64,000 nucleotides of DNA, taken from contig JBFWNV010000001.1 of assembly GCA_050250875.1 (NCBI GenBank), positions 1,178,001 through 1,242,000 of the forward strand, given 5' to 3'. Positions within the stretch are counted from its first letter, which is position 1, and every line of letters starts with the position of its first letter. Shown in pieces: positions 49,739-58,283 of the stretch. The notes beneath the pieces were generated by a model that had not been told where the DNA came from, did no database searches, and saw only the letters and a program-made list of their open reading frames with translations. Both the position numbers and the translations under genes were made by a program. Source of the stretch: CAWAYR01 sp050250875. Its GTDB lineage: Bacteria > Acidobacteriota > Vicinamibacteria > Vicinamibacterales > UBA2999.

Positions 49739-50452
49739 GTGGAGCAGCTCGAACACGCCTCGCCGATCGTGGACCTGGTGAACGCCCTGCTGGGGCCGCT
49801 GGGGATCCACGTCCCGAACTACCTGGTCTTCTGCGCGCTGATCGTCCTGTTCCTCGCCGCCCTGGGCCTGTTCATCCGCTCGCGGCTGAGCGTGGACAAC
49901 CCCGGCAAGCTGCAGATCGTGCTCGAGGACATCGTCGCGTTCATCGTCGAGCAGCTCGAGAACATGATGCCCCACAAGGGCAAGAAGTACCTGCCGCTGG
50001 TCGGCACGGTGTTCGTCTTCATCCTGCTCGGCAACCTGATGGGCCAGATCCCAGGCCTCGGCTCGCCGACCAGCAACGTGAACGTGCCCTTCGCGCTGGC
50101 CATCACGGTGTGGCTCTACTACCACCTCGAGGGCATCCGCGCCCAGGGCCTGGCCAACTACCTGCTGCACTTCGCCTTCCCGCCGGGCGTGCCCAAGGCG
50201 ATGGCGCCGCTGATGCTGCCGATCGAGCTCATCAGCCACGCCTCGCGCGTGATGTCGCTCACGCTCCGTCTCTTCGGCAATATCTTCGGCGAGCACCTGG
50301 TGGTGCTCATCATCGGCAGCATCGTGCCGTTCCTGGCGCCGCTGCCAATCCAGGCGCTCGGCCTCATCGTCGGGCCGCTGCAGGCGTTCATCTTCATGAC
50401 GCTGACGGCCATCTACCTGGCCTCGGCGACAGCGGTGGACGAACACCACTAG
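49739..50452 (+). CDS. atpB: F-type ATP synthase subunit a
   Basis: The protein has 237 aa, normal for subunit a. It is an integral membrane protein forming the proton half-channels next to the c-ring. About six helices are seen; the essential Arg lies in the conserved SLTLRLFGNIFGEHLV, preceded by MLPIELISHASRVMS, and the C-terminal IQALGLIVGPLQAFIFMTLTAIYLASA is typical. Start GTG 49739. Neither atpE (c) nor atpF (b) follows, which is unusual since atpB-E-F are normally contiguous. The next gene is a hydrolase with its own promoter. Confidence 0.95.
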   Translation: MEQLEHASPIVDLVNALLGPLGIHVPNYLVFCALIVLFLAALGLFIRSRLSVDNPGKLQIVLEDIVAFIVEQLENMMPHKGKKYLPLVGTVFVFILLGNLMGQIPGLGSPTSNVNVPFALAITVWLYYHLEGIRAQGLANYLLHFAFPPGVPKAMAPLMLPIELISHASRVMSLTLRLFGNIFGEHLVVLIIGSIVPFLAPLPIQALGLIVGPLQAFIFMTLTAIYLASATAVDEHH

Positions 50453-50456
50453 GGCG

Positions 50457-50472
50457 GGGCTCGGGGCTCGGG
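50457..50472. repeat. two-unit class B heptamer array
   Basis: Two GGGGCTC units and GGGAAAG (compare GGGAAAGG after the array at 22937) lie directly after the atpB stop, about 20 nt before the TACAAT box of the next gene. Confidence 0.6.
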
Positions 50473-50492
50473 AAAGAACCGCCAACGCCGGC

Positions 50493-50498
50493 TACAAT
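50493..50498 (+). promoter_or_regulatory. -10 box TACAAT, leaderless-type
   Basis: It ends 8 nt before ATG 50507. No ribosome site occurs between. Confidence 0.4.
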
Positions 50499-50506
50499 AC
50501 GCCGCC

Positions 50507-51841
50507 ATGCGCTTTGCGCGTGGCGGCGTTCGTGTTTCGGCACTCCTCGTGGCGTGCGCGGTCGCGACGCTCACCGCGCAGACCAATCGCATCGACCTCG
50601 TCACGCCGTCCGCGCCCGAGCTCGCCGCGCCCGGCCCACACGCCGTGGGCGTGCGGACGCTGACTGCCACTGATCGGAACCGGCCCGACATCCTGCGAAC
50701 GGCTCCCGGCGGGCCGACGGCACGTTACGACCGCATGTTCACGCTCGAGGTCTGGTACCCGGCCACGCTCGCGGCCGGCCAGCGGCCGGCGGGTACCTAT
50801 CGGGCGGTCAGCCGCGATCCGGCCATCACGGTGACCCTGGCGGGACGAGCCGTGCGCGAGGCCGCCGCGGCGACCGCGGGTGCGCCGTATCCGCTGGTGA
50901 TTCTCTCGCACGGGTATCCGGGCAACCGCTTCCTGATGAGCCATCTCGGCGAGCACCTGGCCACGCACGGCTACGTCGTCGTGTCGATCGACCACCCCGA
51001 GAGCACCTACGACGACCTGAAGGCGTTCGGCAGCACGCTGTACAACCGGCCCTTCGATCAGCTCTTCGTGTTGAACGAGATCGCGCGGCTGGGCCGGGTC
51101 GGATCGGGCAGTCCGCTCGCCGGCGTCGTCGATGCCTCCCGGACCGCGATCGTCGGCTATTCGATGGGCGGTTACGGGGTGGTCAACGTCGTCGGCGGCG
51201 CCTATCGCGAGGCCGCCGCCGCGCTTCCGGCCGCGCCGCCCAACGGGCTGCTCCGCGAGCGCTCGGCGGCCAACGCCGCTTACGCGCAGTCGATCGACCC
51301 GCGCGTCAAGGCCGCCGTCGCCATCGGCCCCTGGGGCATGCACACCGGCTACTGGGACGCCGCCGGACTGGCCGGCATCCGCACGCCGATGCTGTTCGTG
51401 GCCGGCAGCGTCGACGACGTGTCGGGCTACGAGCGGGGCACGCGCGCCATCTTCGAGGGCGCCATCAACGCCGAACGCCACCTGCTGACGTTCCTCCACG
51501 CCAACCACAACGCCGCCGCGCCGATCCCGGCGCCAGTCGAGAGCTACGCCTTCTCGGAGCGCCTGAAGTCGTTTCCGTTCACCCACTACGCCGACGCCGT
51601 GTGGGACACGGTGCGGATGAACAACATCCTGCAGCACTTCGTCACCGCGTTCGCCGATCTTCACCTCAAGGGCGATGCCGCCCGCCGCAGCTATTTCGAC
51701 GTGGTCCCCAACGGCAGGGACGGCGTCTACGCGCTCGATCCCGACGGCACGCCGCGGCCGACGCACACCTACTGGAAAGGCTTCAAGCGCGGCACGGCGG
51801 CGGGGCTCGTGCTGGAACATCGCCTGGCGGCGACGCAGTAG
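50507..51841 (+). CDS. secreted alpha/beta hydrolase (dienelactone/PAF-acetylhydrolase-like)
   Basis: The protein has 444 aa. A signal peptide covers ~1-24 (VSALLVACAVATLTAQ). The hydrolase fold begins with FTLEVWYPATL and PLVILSHGYPGNRFL (oxyanion region). The nucleophile elbow is IVGYSMGGYG (Ser near residue 222), the acid is likely in VAGSVDDVSGY, and the catalytic His is in LHANHNAAAP. A long cap segment separates nucleophile and acid. The plan resembles platelet-activating-factor acetylhydrolase/dienelactone hydrolase relatives. The substrate is unknown and the protein is periplasmic or secreted. It is followed after 66 bp by a broken small hydrolase. Confidence 0.85.
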   Translation: MRFARGGVRVSALLVACAVATLTAQTNRIDLVTPSAPELAAPGPHAVGVRTLTATDRNRPDILRTAPGGPTARYDRMFTLEVWYPATLAAGQRPAGTYRAVSRDPAITVTLAGRAVREAAAATAGAPYPLVILSHGYPGNRFLMSHLGEHLATHGYVVVSIDHPESTYDDLKAFGSTLYNRPFDQLFVLNEIARLGRVGSGSPLAGVVDASRTAIVGYSMGGYGVVNVVGGAYREAAAALPAAPPNGLLRERSAANAAYAQSIDPRVKAAVAIGPWGMHTGYWDAAGLAGIRTPMLFVAGSVDDVSGYERGTRAIFEGAINAERHLLTFLHANHNAAAPIPAPVESYAFSERLKSFPFTHYADAVWDTVRMNNILQHFVTAFADLHLKGDAARRSYFDVVPNGRDGVYALDPDGTPRPTHTYWKGFKRGTAAGLVLEHRLAATQ

Positions 51842-51907
51842 CGGCGCGGTGCGGCGGGCCCGGTTCGTCGGGCCGGGCGTTCCGCCTTCGCGAGGAGGGG
51901 TTCCAAC

Positions 51908-52475
51908 ATGGCGACGTTCGTTCTGATTCGCGGCGCGTTCGGCAGCCCCGCCGAGCTGGCGCCGGTGATCCCCGAGATCGAGGCGTTCGGACACCACGCC
52001 ATCGCCGTGGACCTGCCGTGCACGAACGCTGCCGCCACGCTCGACGACTACGCCCGCACGGCGACCGACGCGATGGCGGCACTCGAGGGGCCGGTCGTAG
52101 TGGTTGGCCACTCCGCGGGCGGCGCGACGATCTCGCTCTTGCCCGGCCGAACGCGCGTGGACCGCTGATCTACGTAACGGCAGTCGTCCCCGAGCCCGGG
52201 CGCTCGATCGTCGACGTGGCCGGTACCGAGGTCGAAGCGCTGATTCTGTCGGTCTCGAACGACGACGGCAACGGCTGTCGGTCCTTCAACGTGGACCTGT
52301 TGGCCTCACTGGCGCCGCCCGAGGAACGGGAGGCGTATCTCGCGTTCCTCATGGCCACACAGCGCCCCCAGGGCTGGGCGGCAATCGAACAGCCGTGGCC
52401 CGGCCGGTCGCTGCCCGACGTGCCCCGCACCTACGTGCTCTGCACGGCGGACACGATCATCCCACCGGCGAAACA
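51908..52475 (+). pseudogene. frameshifted and truncated alpha/beta hydrolase
   Basis: The frame starts at ATG 51908 (AGGAGG upstream) with FVLIRGAFGSPAELAPVIP and the nucleophile elbow VVVVGHSAGGATI, then stops at 52168. From about 52140 a second frame continues the same fold: PLIYVTAVVPEPGRS, ALMATQ-like LAFLMATQ, and RTYVLCTADTIIPPAKQ. A one-base shift near 52140-52160 separates the halves. After PPAKQ the expected C-terminal part with the catalytic His is missing and unrelated GC-rich sequence begins near 52475. It is closest to EstC-like small esterases. A sequencing error could explain the frameshift but not the missing end. Confidence 0.75.
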
Positions 52476-52642
52476 GCACGCTGGGGGAATCAGGCAGTGT
52501 CACGGACCTGCCGTCCAGCGGTCGCCGATCGGCGAGCGCAGCCGGGGTCCCCGACGCGCGGAGTTTGCGCGTTGGGGTGGAGCGTTGACCGGCCCCGGAA
52601 CCGGGCTTCGCGGGCGGCGACGCCGCCGCCTGACCGCTCGAC

Positions 52643-52660
52643 GCAGACCTGAAGGTCTGC
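52643..52660. repeat. short palindromic unit (GCAGACCT/AGGTCTGC)
   Basis: An 8-bp stem with a 2-nt loop is followed by CCTACG, in the gap between the broken hydrolase and the phosphatase gene. A similar unit (9-bp stem then ACG) lies inside the MFS gene at 58933-58956. Confidence 0.5.
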
Positions 52661-52679
52661 CCTACGAAGTCCTTCCGGT

Positions 52680-54491
52680 TCACGCCAGCATCTTGACGAC
52701 CAGCACCGTCTGGTCGTCGGTCTGCGGCGCATGCCCGCGGAACGCGCTCATCGCCGCGAAGATCTGCGCGACGATCTCGGCCGCCGGCTTGTCGCGGTGC
52801 GCGTGCACCACCTCGGCGATGCGCGGCGAGCCGAACTCCTCGCCGCTCTCGCTGAAGGTCTCGGAGATGCCGTCGGTGCAGAACGCGAACACGTCGCCGG
52901 CGAGCGCCGGCACCACCACCTCGTCGTAGGTGGTCGTGCCGAACGAGCCGAGCGGCACGCCCGGCAGCTCGATCTGCGCGCACTCGCTGCCGTCGGCCGT
53001 GCAGCGGATCGGAAACGGCAGGCCGGAGTTCGCCAGCGTCACCGTCCGCTGGCGCAGATCGAACTGCGCGTAGCACAGCGTGCAGTAGTACTCCTCGAGC
53101 TGGCGCTCGTGCAGGATGCGGTTGATCGAGGTGAGCATCAACCCGGGTCCGCCCTGCTCCCTGGTGACGCGCTTGCGGAACGTCCGGCCGCGCACCACCT
53201 CGCCGGCGAACACGCTGTACAGCGCCGCCGGCACGCCCTTGCCCGACACGTCGCCGACGGCGACGATCAGCTGATTCGGCTCCGGAGCCAGGAAGTCGTA
53301 CAGATCGCCGCCCAGTTCACGCGCCGGGTCGAAGTGCCAAGCCACGTCCACCGTGCGCAGCCGCTTCGGCAGCTCGCGCGGCAGGAGCGCCATCTGCACC
53401 CGTTGCGCGAAACGCAGTTCCTTCTCGATCCGCTCCTCGTTGGCGCGCACCGTCTCCCAAAGACGCGCATTCTCGATCGCCACCGCGGCCTCGGACGCCA
53501 GCAGCGTCAGCACCTCGACGTGGCGTTTGGTGAAGGCGTTCAGCTCGGGGCTCTCGAGGTCGAAGGCGCCGATGCATCGATCCTTGACCAGCAACGGCAC
53601 CACCAGCTCCGACTTGGCGTCGGGCACCGCGTTGATGTAGCGCGGGTCCTTCGACACGTCCGGCACCAGCACCACTTCCTTGTGCTGCACGGCATAGCCG
53701 AGCAGGCCCTCACCGATTCTCACCGCCGACGTGTCGGCGCCCTCGCCGTAGCGGATCGCCACCTTGAACTCGACCATCTGCGTGGCGTCGTCGACCAGGG
53801 CGATGCCGAAGGTGCGGTAGTCGATCAGCCGCTTGACCAGCTGCGCCACCCGCGTCAGCAGCTCGTCGAGGTCGAGGATGGCGCTCATCTCGCGGCCGAT
53901 TTCGGCCAGCGTCTCCATCGTCTCGGCGTAGTCGCGTTCCGACTCGAACAGCCGGGCGTTGGCGATCGCCTGCGCCACCGACGAGGCGAACACCCGCAGG
54001 ATCGCGTCGTCGTCCTCGTCGAAGGCGTTCAGCTCGCTGCTGAGCAGATTGAGCGCGCCGATCACCTTGCTCTTGTGGCGCAGCGGCACGACCAGCGTCG
54101 ACTGCGCCCCGGGCGCGACGGCGATGTAACGCGGTTCGGTGCGGATGTCGTTGACGAGGATCGATCGTCCCTCTTCCACGGCCGTGCCGACCAGGCCCTG
54201 GCCGAGCGACAACCGCACCGACTTGGCCGCCTCTTCCGGGTAGCCCTCGGCGTAGGCGATGCGCAGCTGCTGCCGCCTCTCGTCGAGCAGGTAGACCGAG
54301 AACACGCCGAACGGCGTCAGCTTCTGAATCAGCTGCGGGATCTTGGCGAGCAGCTCGTCGAGGTCGAGCACGCCGCTCACCTCGCGGCTCAGCTCGAACA
54401 GCGTGGCCAGCCGGTCCTGGGCGGACGCACGGGTAGCGGCAGGCACGCCGGCGGCCGGCGTGTCGGAGGGCATCGAGGCGGAATCGGTCAT
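52680..54491 (-). CDS. GAF-GAF-PP2C serine phosphatase (RsbU/SpoIIE type)
   Basis: The protein has 603 aa and no transmembrane segment. GAF 1 spans ~25-180 (LIQKLTPFGVFSVYLLDERR, STLVVPLRHKSKVIGALNLLS) and GAF 2 ~190-345 (KRLIDYRTFGIALVDD, SELVVPLLVKDRCIGAFDLES). The linker ELRFAQRVQMALLP leads into the phosphatase (~375-600) with GGDLYDFLAPEPNQLIVAVGDVSGKG, CTDGISETFSESGEEFG and DDQTVLVVKML. It is a cytoplasmic sensor acting on an anti-sigma antagonist in partner switching (family knowledge). ATG 54491 overlaps the stop of the upstream S9 peptidase gene (ATGA), so translation is coupled; the link between the two functions is unclear. Confidence 0.93.
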   Translation of the reverse strand: MTDSASMPSDTPAAGVPAATRASAQDRLATLFELSREVSGVLDLDELLAKIPQLIQKLTPFGVFSVYLLDERRQQLRIAYAEGYPEEAAKSVRLSLGQGLVGTAVEEGRSILVNDIRTEPRYIAVAPGAQSTLVVPLRHKSKVIGALNLLSSELNAFDEDDDAILRVFASSVAQAIANARLFESERDYAETMETLAEIGREMSAILDLDELLTRVAQLVKRLIDYRTFGIALVDDATQMVEFKVAIRYGEGADTSAVRIGEGLLGYAVQHKEVVLVPDVSKDPRYINAVPDAKSELVVPLLVKDRCIGAFDLESPELNAFTKRHVEVLTLLASEAAVAIENARLWETVRANEERIEKELRFAQRVQMALLPRELPKRLRTVDVAWHFDPARELGGDLYDFLAPEPNQLIVAVGDVSGKGVPAALYSVFAGEVVRGRTFRKRVTREQGGPGLMLTSINRILHERQLEEYYCTLCYAQFDLRQRTVTLANSGLPFPIRCTADGSECAQIELPGVPLGSFGTTTYDEVVVPALAGDVFAFCTDGISETFSESGEEFGSPRIAEVVHAHRDKPAAEIVAQIFAAMSAFRGHAPQTDDQTVLVVKMLA

Positions 54492-56566
54492 TGGCGAGGG
54501 GCGGACGACTTGCTGCCGTCAGCCGCGACGTGGCTGGTCACCCAGTCGCGGATGCGGGTGAGGCGGTCCTTCTGATGATAGTACTCCGTGATGCCGTGCC
54601 CCTCGCGCGGATAGACCACCAGCTCGGTGGTCCGGCCGCGATCCTTCAGCCCGCGGAACAGCTCCTGCGCCTGGCCGAGCGGCACCCGCTCGTCGTTGCC
54701 GCCGTGCAGGATGAGCGTCGGCGTCACGGCGTTGTCGATATGGGTCATCGCCGATCGATTCATGTAGAGCGGCAGCGTCTCCTTGTTGGCGATGCCGCCG
54801 AAGTAGCCGATGAGGACGCTCGGAATGTCGTTCGTGCCGTACATGCTCCACATGTTGGTCAGCCCGGCGCCGACCATCGCCGCCTTGTAGCGCGTGGTCT
54901 GCGTGATCGTCCACGCCGTCATGTAGCCGCCGTAGCTCCAGCCGATGTGCGCCAGCTTCTCCGGGTCGGCGAGGCCGCGGGCGACCAGCGCGTCGACGCC
55001 GCTGTCGATGTCGGCGAAGTCGCCGCCGCCCCAGTCGGCGACGTTGGCGCGCAGGAACTTCTCGCCGTAGTTCGAGCTGCCGCGCGGGTTCGGGTAGAAC
55101 ACCGCCCAGCCCATGCCGGCCCATACCTGGCCGCCTTCGAGACCGCCGACGCGGTAGCCGTTGAGATGGGCGCCGGCCGGACCGCCATGCGCCACGACCA
55201 GCAGCGGATACCGCCTGGCCGGGTCGTAGCCCACCGGCTTGAGCAGCACGCCCTCCACCTCGAGGCCGTCGCGGCTCTTCCAGGTCACGACCTCGCTGGC
55301 GCCGAGGGCGAAGTCCCTGGCCTGCGGATTGAGGTCGGTGAGCTTCACCGGCGCCGCGAACCGCGCGTCGGCGACGAACACGTCGGCCGGGGCGGTCGGC
55401 GAGTCCATGGTGAACGCCACCCGTGAGCCGTCGGCGCTGAACGACAACGCCTGCAGCGTGCGGGCGCTCGTGAGCCTCGCCGCCCGACCGCTGGCGAGGT
55501 CGAGCTCGAAGGCGTTCACATAGGTGCGGTCGCCGGCGGTGAACACCAGCCGGTGGGCATCGGCGCTCCACCGCAGGGCCCCGTCGGGATCAACCGTCAG
55601 GCTGCCGGTGACGTCGCGCGTCTGCCGCGAGACCACGTCGTAGACCAGGACGCGCTCCTGGCTGACCGTCGCCGGCGGCGTGCCGTCGCCGATCGGCGGC
55701 GCGGTGATGGGAATGGACAAGTAGGCGATCTGACGGCCATCGGGCGAATACGCCGGCGCGACGTCGGGGCCGAAGTTGGTCGAGATCTTCTCGATGGTCT
55801 TCGCCGCGACATCGGCGACGAAGACGTCGCGGCGGTTGTCGCGAAGCAGCGGCGTCATGCCGCCCGCAAAAGCCACGTGGCGGCTGTCGGGCGCCCACGA
55901 CAGCGCCCCGCCGATCGTCAGGTCGGTGCCGGAGGTGACCCGCGTCGTCGCGCGGGTCGTGACATCCACCGTCCAGAGGTGGACGCGCCTATAGTCGTCC
56001 TCGAACGGCCGCTCGTCGTCGCGGGCGCGAGCCGCCGCCGTCTCGTCGGCGCTGCGCGGATCGGTCATCGTGAACGCGATCGTCTTCGCATCGGGCGACC
56101 AGGCATACTGCTGCACGCTGTCGGCGCCGTCGGTGATCGCCCACGCCTCGCCGCCGTCGGCGCGCATCACCCACAGCCGCGCCTTCGGCTCGTCGTCGCC
56201 CTGCGGGCCGCGCGCCGACAGGAAGCTCATGTAGCGTCCGTCGGGCGACCAGGCCGGTGACGTGTCACCGCGCTCCCCGAAGGTGATCTGCCGGGCCGGC
56301 GTGCGGCCGTCGGCAGCGACCCGCCACACGTGGGTGCGGGCGTCCTTGCGGACGGCGCCGCGCTCCGCCCGCTCGCGCCATTCGCGCACGGTGAAGAGCA
56401 CCGCCGAGCCGTCGGGCGAGATGGCCGGGGCGCCGCCGTTGAAGCCGGTGCCGACGGCTTTCAGATCGAGGACGTCGTCGATGGTCACGGGCCGCGTCTG
56501 GCCCGACACGGGCAGCGGTGTGCACGGCAGCGCGGCGGCGACGGCGAGCGCGAGGGCGAACCGCAT
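54488..56566 (-). CDS. secreted S9-family prolyl oligopeptidase-like peptidase
   Basis: The protein has 692 aa. ATG 56566 has GGAGG 6 nt upstream, and the signal peptide FALALAVAAALPCTPLPVSGQ follows. An N-terminal beta-propeller (~25-420) has PD40-like repeats (APAISPDGSAVLFTVRE, SPAWSPDGRYMSFLS). The C-terminal alpha/beta hydrolase has the Ser in IGWSYGGYMTAW, the Asp in LHGGNDERVPLGQ and the His in YPREGHGITEY. The layout matches acylaminoacyl/dipeptidyl-peptidase relatives of Acidobacteria, acting on short peptides in the periplasm. It is coupled by a 4-nt overlap to the phosphatase gene. Confidence 0.93.
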   Translation of the reverse strand: MRFALALAVAAALPCTPLPVSGQTRPVTIDDVLDLKAVGTGFNGGAPAISPDGSAVLFTVREWRERAERGAVRKDARTHVWRVAADGRTPARQITFGERGDTSPAWSPDGRYMSFLSARGPQGDDEPKARLWVMRADGGEAWAITDGADSVQQYAWSPDAKTIAFTMTDPRSADETAAARARDDERPFEDDYRRVHLWTVDVTTRATTRVTSGTDLTIGGALSWAPDSRHVAFAGGMTPLLRDNRRDVFVADVAAKTIEKISTNFGPDVAPAYSPDGRQIAYLSIPITAPPIGDGTPPATVSQERVLVYDVVSRQTRDVTGSLTVDPDGALRWSADAHRLVFTAGDRTYVNAFELDLASGRAARLTSARTLQALSFSADGSRVAFTMDSPTAPADVFVADARFAAPVKLTDLNPQARDFALGASEVVTWKSRDGLEVEGVLLKPVGYDPARRYPLLVVAHGGPAGAHLNGYRVGGLEGGQVWAGMGWAVFYPNPRGSSNYGEKFLRANVADWGGGDFADIDSGVDALVARGLADPEKLAHIGWSYGGYMTAWTITQTTRYKAAMVGAGLTNMWSMYGTNDIPSVLIGYFGGIANKETLPLYMNRSAMTHIDNAVTPTLILHGGNDERVPLGQAQELFRGLKDRGRTTELVVYPREGHGITEYYHQKDRLTRIRDWVTSHVAADGSKSSAPRQ

Positions 56567-56622
56567 GCGATTCCTCCGGTCAGGGAATCCGGAAGTATAC
56601 CGTCGGCGGCCGGGCCGCATGG

Positions 56623-56628
56623 GATACT
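56623..56628 (+). promoter_or_regulatory. -10-like box GATACT
   Basis: It ends 8 nt before GTG 56637, in line with the leaderless set, though the first base departs from TATACT. A TATACC at 56596 is an alternative for a start at 56619. Confidence 0.3.
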
Positions 56629-56636
56629 ACGGAGGC

Positions 56637-57113
56637 GTGTCCACGCTGACGCTGCCCCTCGACCACGCGGCCATCACCCGCATCCTGCCGCACCGTTACC
56701 CGTTCCTGATGGTCGATCGAATCACCGAATTCGAGCCCGACAGGCGCATCGTCGGCATCAAGAACGTCACCACGGGCGAGCGGTTTCTCTCGCCCCCCGA
56801 TCAGCGCGGCCGGCAGGTGCTGCCACCGACCGTGCTGACCGAAGCGGTGGCCCAGGTGGGCGGCGTCCTGATCCTGTCGAAACCCGAGAACGCCGGCCAC
56901 CTCATCTTCTTCCGTGGCATCGAGCAGGCCCGGTTTCGCGGTGCGGCGGCCCTGGGCGACACCGTCGAGATCGAGGCGCGGGTGGTCCGCCTGCGCGGCC
57001 GGATGGGCGTGCTGACCGGCTACGCCAGGGTCGGCGACCGGGTGCTGCTGCAGGGCACGATGACCTTCGCGCTGGGCCCCAAGGCCGACGGCTCGCCGGG
57101 CGGTGACGCGTAG
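56637..57113 (+). CDS. FabZ-like hot-dog-fold protein lacking the catalytic His
   Basis: The protein has 158 aa from GTG 56637; ATG 56619 would add six residues (GYYGG-type) and cannot be excluded. It aligns with FabZ: ITRILPHRYPFLMVDRITEFEP, VGIKNVT, VLTEAVAQVGGVLIL (the active-site Glu), and FFRGIEQARFRGAAALGDTVEIEARV. However, the GHFPGxPVMPGVL segment carrying the catalytic His is replaced by SPPDQRGRQVLPPTVL, with no His. Standard beta-hydroxyacyl-ACP dehydration is therefore unlikely; it may bind acyl chains or act as a partner. No lpx or fab genes are adjacent. Confidence 0.8.
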   Translation: MSTLTLPLDHAAITRILPHRYPFLMVDRITEFEPDRRIVGIKNVTTGERFLSPPDQRGRQVLPPTVLTEAVAQVGGVLILSKPENAGHLIFFRGIEQARFRGAAALGDTVEIEARVVRLRGRMGVLTGYARVGDRVLLQGTMTFALGPKADGSPGGDA

Positions 57114-57203
57114 GCCGACGCTCCGTGGGCTCGCCGACCCGACCGCTCAGGAGCGGGCGAGCCAGAGACGAACGGCGGTGAACGGCATCGTCCGGGCGGC
57201 GCG

Positions 57204-58166
57204 CTACTCGGCGGGCCCGCGGTACAGCACCCGTCCCAGCCGCTTGTGCCAGGGGGTGAAGGCCGGATCGACGCCACTCTCCCGCAGCGCCGTCCTCACC
57301 TGGTGCAGGCGCGCATCGAGATCGTCTACCGCCGCCAGGATGAACGCCTCGACGCTCTTCGGCTCGACCGGCGAACCACGATCGCGGCTGCCGTGATGCG
57401 ACAGCACCAGGTGCTCCAGCTCGGTGCGCAGGTCGTCGGGGAAGCCGGCGACGCCGCGAGCGGCGTCGCGGACCACGACCACGCCGATGGCGATGTGGCC
57501 GACCAGATTGCCGTCGCGCGTGTAGCTGATCGCGCCCTGGTCGTAGGCCAGTTCCTGCAGCTTGCCGATGTCGTGCAGGATCGCGCCGGCCAGCACCAGA
57601 TCGGCGCGGGCGCCGTAGTGGCGGGCCAGCGCCGTGCCGGCCTGGGCCATCGACAGCACGTGCTCGAGCAGGCCGCCGCGGTAGGCATGGTGGATCTGCT
57701 GCGCCGCCGGCCATTCGCGCAGCGCCGTTTCGTGGTCGGCCAGGATGCGGTGCAGCAGCACCCGAAGCGGCCCAGGCTCCAGCGCCGCCACCAGCGCCTG
57801 CAGTTCGGCCCACATGTCGGCGACCGGTCGCGGGGCGCTCGGGATGCAGTCGTCCTCGCGGAAGCCCTGCGCGGCGTCCTGGTCCGGATTCACGCGCCGC
57901 AGGCTGGTGGCCACCAGCTGCAGCTCCCCGTTGTGCACGCTGGTGCGGCCCTCGACGCGCACGAACTCGCCGGCGTCGAACTCGTCCTTCAGCCGCTCGG
58001 TGCCCTCGAACACGCGGCCGGCGATCTGGCCGCTGACATCCTGCAGCACGAGCGCCAGGAACTCGCCGCCCTTGCCGACGCGCAGGTCCTTGCGCACGCA
58101 CAGGTAGAAGCCGAAGCCGGAGCGATCGGGGTCGAGCTGCGCGATGCGCGGCAAGCGCGTGGACAT
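57204..58166 (-). CDS. HD-domain 3'-5' exoribonuclease, YhaM-like (OB + HD)
   Basis: The protein has 320 aa. ATG 58166 is taken as start; the upstream frame is unsupported. Residues ~15-95 form an OB-type nucleic-acid-binding fold (GFGFYLCVRKDLRVGKGGEFLALVLQD in parts, ISVHNGELQLVAT-like VHNGELQLVAT). Residues ~155-290 are an HD phosphohydrolase: HHAYRGGLLEHVLSMAQ, the HD pair in GAILHDIGKLQEL, then LSHHGS and FILAAVDDLD. This two-domain order and the length (about 310) match YhaM/CbfR exonucleases that trim RNA or DNA 3' ends. The gene converges with the FabZ-like gene. Confidence 0.9.
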   Translation of the reverse strand: MSTRLPRIAQLDPDRSGFGFYLCVRKDLRVGKGGEFLALVLQDVSGQIAGRVFEGTERLKDEFDAGEFVRVEGRTSVHNGELQLVATSLRRVNPDQDAAQGFREDDCIPSAPRPVADMWAELQALVAALEPGPLRVLLHRILADHETALREWPAAQQIHHAYRGGLLEHVLSMAQAGTALARHYGARADLVLAGAILHDIGKLQELAYDQGAISYTRDGNLVGHIAIGVVVVRDAARGVAGFPDDLRTELEHLVLSHHGSRDRGSPVEPKSVEAFILAAVDDLDARLHQVRTALRESGVDPAFTPWHKRLGRVLYRGPAE

Positions 58167-58175
58167 GCGCCCAGC

Positions 58176-58181
58176 AGCGTA
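58176..58181 (-). promoter_or_regulatory. -10 box TACGCT (minus strand), leaderless-type
   Basis: Read on the minus strand, TACGCT ends 9 nt before ATG 58166. No ribosome site is seen between. Confidence 0.3.
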
Positions 58182-58210
58182 CATCGGACCGAAGGCTGCG
58201 TGACAGCGTG

Positions 58211-58255
58211 ACCGTCTTTCGTCCCGAGCCCCGAGACCCGAGCCCCGAGCCCCGA
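58211..58255. repeat. class B heptamer array
   Basis: About five units of CCCGAGC/CCCCGAG/CCCGAGA lie between the divergent HD nuclease and MFS genes, preceded by GTCTTTCGT as in the core end of other elements. Only one arm is obvious. The array ends ~13 nt before the TACAAC box of the MFS gene. Confidence 0.7.
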
Positions 58256-58267
58256 CTCGTCGTGTGA

Positions 58268-58273
58268 TACAAC
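58268..58273 (+). promoter_or_regulatory. -10 box TACAAC, leaderless-type
   Basis: It ends 10 nt before ATG 58284, with a class B array immediately upstream. Confidence 0.35.
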
Positions 58274-58283
58274 CGCGCACGTC

